The notes under the pieces were generated by a model. It had not been told where the DNA came from. It made no database searches and saw only the letters and a list, made by a program, of their open reading frames with translations. The position numbers and the translations under genes are program-made. This document shows positions 8,954 to 10,718 of a stretch of 10,718 nt of DNA, piece by piece. Within the stretch, counting starts at the first letter, position 1; each line of letters begins with the position of its first letter. This DNA is from Bisporella sp. PMI_857 (taxonomy: Eukaryota; Ascomycota; Leotiomycetes; Helotiales; Helotiaceae), in contig JAJSPD010000275.1 of NCBI GenBank assembly GCA_021307315.1, positions 1 to 10,718 of the forward strand, written 5' to 3'.

Positions 8954-8967
8954 AGCTTATATAAGCT
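8954..8967. repeat. Perfect 14-bp palindrome AGCTTATATAAGCT
   Basis: Self-complementary over 14 bases and containing TATATAA on its central part. It could be a protein-binding palindrome, a TATA element or chance; no gene starts just downstream. Confidence 0.4.
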
Positions 8968-8988
8968 TAAGTTGTGTTGTCGGCGCCC

Positions 8989-9058
8989 AGTACACCTACA
9001 CTGGCAAGTGATTAAAATACACCTGGTGTAGAAAAAAGTGGGGTATACACTGGTGTGG
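8989..9058. repeat. Cluster of TACACC/GGTGTA inverted and direct repeats
   Basis: Three related motifs are spaced about 27 bp apart: TACACCTACACTGG from 8991, the perfect inverted repeat TACACCTGGTGTA at 9018-9030, and TACACTGGTGTG from 9045. They are followed by GGAACAAATCGGGCATCACC. The style resembles the terminal sequence of fungal cut-and-paste transposons, but no matching opposite terminus is present in the window. Reported as a repeat cluster only. Confidence 0.45.
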
Positions 9059-9245
9059 GAACAAATCGGGCATCACCATTTTAATTTTGGATAGGAATCT
9101 TTAGTAAAAAGTGTGATTATTTTATAATTGTAAGTTATATTAAAAAAGAACTATATCAGTTACTGTAACAATTTAAAGCGAACAAAAATCTCGATTAGTA
9201 GATTTCGAGCAAAAAAACTTAAAAGTATAAACGACTGTCAATTGT
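9059..9245. other. AT-rich spacer left of the mariner element
   Basis: Very A/T-rich with runs of A and T and no open frame. It may be part of the same repeat as the cluster on its left, into which the mariner element inserted at a TA. Confidence 0.35.
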
Positions 9246-9247
9246 TA
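9246..9247. repeat. TA target-site duplication, left
   Basis: TA directly precedes the terminus CTATCC; the same dinucleotide follows the right terminus at 10609-10610. TA duplication is diagnostic of Tc1/mariner integration. Confidence 0.8.
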
Positions 9248-9337
9248 CTATCCTCCCCCTAAATAATCTTGCAATCAAGGATATTTGCAAGCCTTCGTAC
9301 AAGGGTATTTCAAGGATTGTAAGCCAATAGGATCTAG
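9248..9337 (+). repeat. Mariner terminal inverted repeat, left (90 bp)
   Basis: Matches the reverse complement of 10494-10608 except for a 24-bp block absent here and one C fewer in the C-run. It contains three CAAGGAT-like heptads (CAAGGATAT, CAAGGGTAT, CAAGGATTG). Confidence 0.9.
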
Positions 9338-10399
9338 TATTTAGTAGGACCTCCTTCGGCATCTATAACAGCCTGACAACGCCTCCACCAACTATCTACA
9401 AGACCTTCAATATAGTCCTCTGGTACAGCTTCCCACGCACTTGATATAATAGATCGTAGTTGTTCAAATGAGATCTTATTAACTTTGTAGTACGCAACTT
9501 CCCAATAATGCCACTGTATCCAATTTTTCATCCAATTCCACACATGTTCTATCAAGTTCAAATCAGGAGACCAAAGAAGCCATGACAAAACTTTTATCCC
9601 TCTCCTGATTAAAGCCAATTGTGTATATGCAGAACGATAAGCTGGAGCGTTGTCATGCTGGAAAGTAAGCTCTGGATAATCGTGAAGCAAAGTTTGAATT
9701 CCTGGCAGTATATATTGATCGTAGCGTTCTGAATTAACAGTCTTCCACTCTTTTTCCCAGAATACAGCAGGCCCTTTTTTCCCTTGATATATTGTGCCAT
9801 GAAACATCCAAACTGGAGCTTTGCTGTATTTGTGTTGCAGATTTGTTGCGTCATATCGATCAGAGCCGTCTTTCTGTACAGTAACGAATGAAGTTGTATG
9901 TGCTCCTCCCATAGCCCATACTTCATCCGAAAACACAATATTCATGACATCTTCTTTTGTCATACGAAGCCCTTTCTCTGCAAATTGAAGTCGAAAATCC
10001 CACACGTCTGGATCATCTGAAAAGCCCTTCTGTTTTGATGTGCGTCGACAATAGCCCAGCTTACGAAAAGCTGTAAAAATAGCTTGATACTTTGCGTTTT
10101 CTAAGCCAGGTATTCGACTGCAAACTCGAGGAAGGTTTTTCCAAGCAATGCGTTTGTGAAAAAGCGACCTTTCTATCCATTCCTGCAGTCGATTTCGTTC
10201 TGGAGTTTTAAGAAAGCTTTTACGGCCACAATCTGATTTGCGAGGCGTAAGAGAGTGAAGCTTTGCGTACGATATTTGACCTCGAGTAACGTTCAATTCT
10301 TGTTGTATTTCGGCATAAAGAACTCGAAATCGAAGAGCCGTTGGATTTGAAGCTTTGTATCTCTAGTAGTAGGAGTATTGTAATACGTTGAGAATCCAT
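9334..10399 (-). pseudogene. Tc1/mariner transposase (DD34E), N-terminus frameshifted
   Basis: Catalyses excision and integration of the element. The long open frame (10362 to 9334) has no early ATG; its first Met codon is far inside. Catalytic residues of the DDE_3 domain are present: Asp in VFSDEVW (9927-9925), Asp in QHDNAPAY (9654-9652) and Glu in SPDLNLIEHVW (9549-9547), with 34 residues between the last two, i.e. Tc1-type DD34E. Upstream is a partial helix-turn-helix (YAEIQQELNVTRGQISYA). A well-placed ATG at 10399 (AACAATGG) reads MDSQ, then the neighbouring frame reads YYNTPTTRDTKLQIQRLFDF, then the main frame takes over. Two 1-base losses, near 10386 and 10328, would explain this; the restored length would be about 355 residues, normal for the family. 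An intron is not suggested at either point. The C-terminus is intact (EGGPTKY, TAG). Likely inactive as written unless the shifts are sequence errors. Confidence 0.88.
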
Positions 10400-10493
10400 T
10401 GTTGATTAGTTGTACAATACAGTACAAAATAGGTGCGTAAACAAAATCGTACAAAAATTGTAAGCAAATCTTTGAAAATTACTCACCTGCCGC

Positions 10494-10608
10494 CTAGATC
10501 CTATTGGCTTACAATCCTTGAAATACCCTTGTACGAAGGCTTGCAAATATCCTTGTATGGATCCTTGTTCATATCCTTGATTGCAAGATTATTTAGGGGG
10601 GAGGATAG
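10494..10608 (-). repeat. Mariner terminal inverted repeat, right (115 bp)
   Basis: Inverted copy of 9248-9337 with an additional 24-bp block (about 10547-10570) made of two more CAAGGAT-type heptads, giving five in all. Confidence 0.9.
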
Positions 10609-10610
10609 TA
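10609..10610. repeat. TA target-site duplication, right
   Basis: TA immediately follows the GGATAG terminus, matching the TA at 9246-9247. Confidence 0.8.
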
Positions 10611-10718
10611 TAACTAAAGGCAGTGTAAGCGAGCCCTGTAGTGTCGAGAGTCGAGCCTTAAATAGCCGAGTGTGACAGGTTGAACCGTAAGGGTGACTCG
10701 GCAGCACCTGCCCTTGCA
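10611..10718. other. Unassigned sequence at the window end
   Basis: No open frame is supported. From 10671 the sequence TGTGACAGGTTGAACCG begins with TG and is followed by a GC-richer stretch, reminiscent of the start of an LTR, but the window ends before this can be judged. It was contiguous with the sequence left of 9246 before the mariner element inserted. Confidence 0.25.

Larger units (their letters stand above)
9248..10608 (-). mobile_element. Tc1/mariner-family DNA transposon, complete, 1,361 bp
   Basis: Cut-and-paste element bounded by long inverted repeats beginning CTATCCTCCCCC and flanked by TA. It contains one minus-strand transposase frame covering most of its length. The left repeat is 90 bp and the right one 115 bp; they differ by a 24-bp block and one C in a C-run. 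The transposase stop codon lies inside the left repeat. The body is largely free of stops, so the copy is not heavily mutated, but its N-terminal coding part is frameshifted. It may be movable in trans if an intact relative exists in the genome (inference). Confidence 0.92.

Noticed and set aside
1..10718. tRNA, rRNA, CRISPR or bacterial operon features
   Set aside because: No clear GTTCRANNC-type tRNA core with a cloverleaf, no rRNA sequence and no spaced direct-repeat array was found; intron-rich genes indicate a eukaryote.

Overview
The window looks like nuclear DNA of a filamentous ascomycete (Pezizomycotina). The real genes are split by many short introns (47-73 bp) with GT...AG ends and CTAAC/CTAAT-like branch sites. 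Intergenic DNA is long and AT-rich, there is no operon-like packing, and the protein families (Dal5-type permease, fungal-type secreted protein, fungal Tc1/mariner) fit a mould genome. I cannot name the species.

Layout, left to right. (1) 1-597: promoter region with a TATA-like box. (2) 598-2384 (+): an intact seven-exon gene for a 492-residue MFS permease of the anion:cation symporter / allantoate permease (Dal5-like) family. (3) 2385-4587: gene-poor, with one weak decayed coding trace on the minus strand near 3900-4255. (4) 4588-5559 (-): a decayed alpha/beta-hydrolase (HSL/esterase-like) gene that keeps its nucleophile and acid motifs but has lost its N-terminus and is broken by a stop and a frameshift near its C-terminus. 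(5) 5741-6185: a 445-bp element with inverted termini starting CAGTG and a perfect 8-bp target duplication (GATATGAT), i.e. a non-autonomous hAT-type MITE. It sits inside a weak minus-strand reading frame that becomes continuous when the element is removed. (6) 6607-7535 (-): an intact three-exon gene for a 265-residue secreted protein of unknown function with four cysteines. (7) 7536-9247: its promoter, then about 1.3 kb without a supported gene, then a cluster of TACACC/GGTGTA repeats. (8) 9248-10608: a complete 1,361-bp Tc1/mariner element with TA target duplication, about 90/115-bp inverted repeats of unequal length, and a DD34E transposase whose catalytic part is open but whose N-terminal DNA-binding part carries two apparent 1-bp frameshifts. 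(9) 10611-10718: unassigned, possibly the edge of another repeat.

The permease and the secreted-protein gene appear functional and independent of each other. Everything else is dominated by mobile elements and gene decay, typical of a repeat-rich accessory or subtelomere-like fungal region (the location is an inference). I found no clearly new multi-gene system. The most interesting items are the hAT-type MITE and its insertion site, the unequal termini of the mariner element built from CAAGGAT-type subrepeats, and the unrecognised secreted protein.
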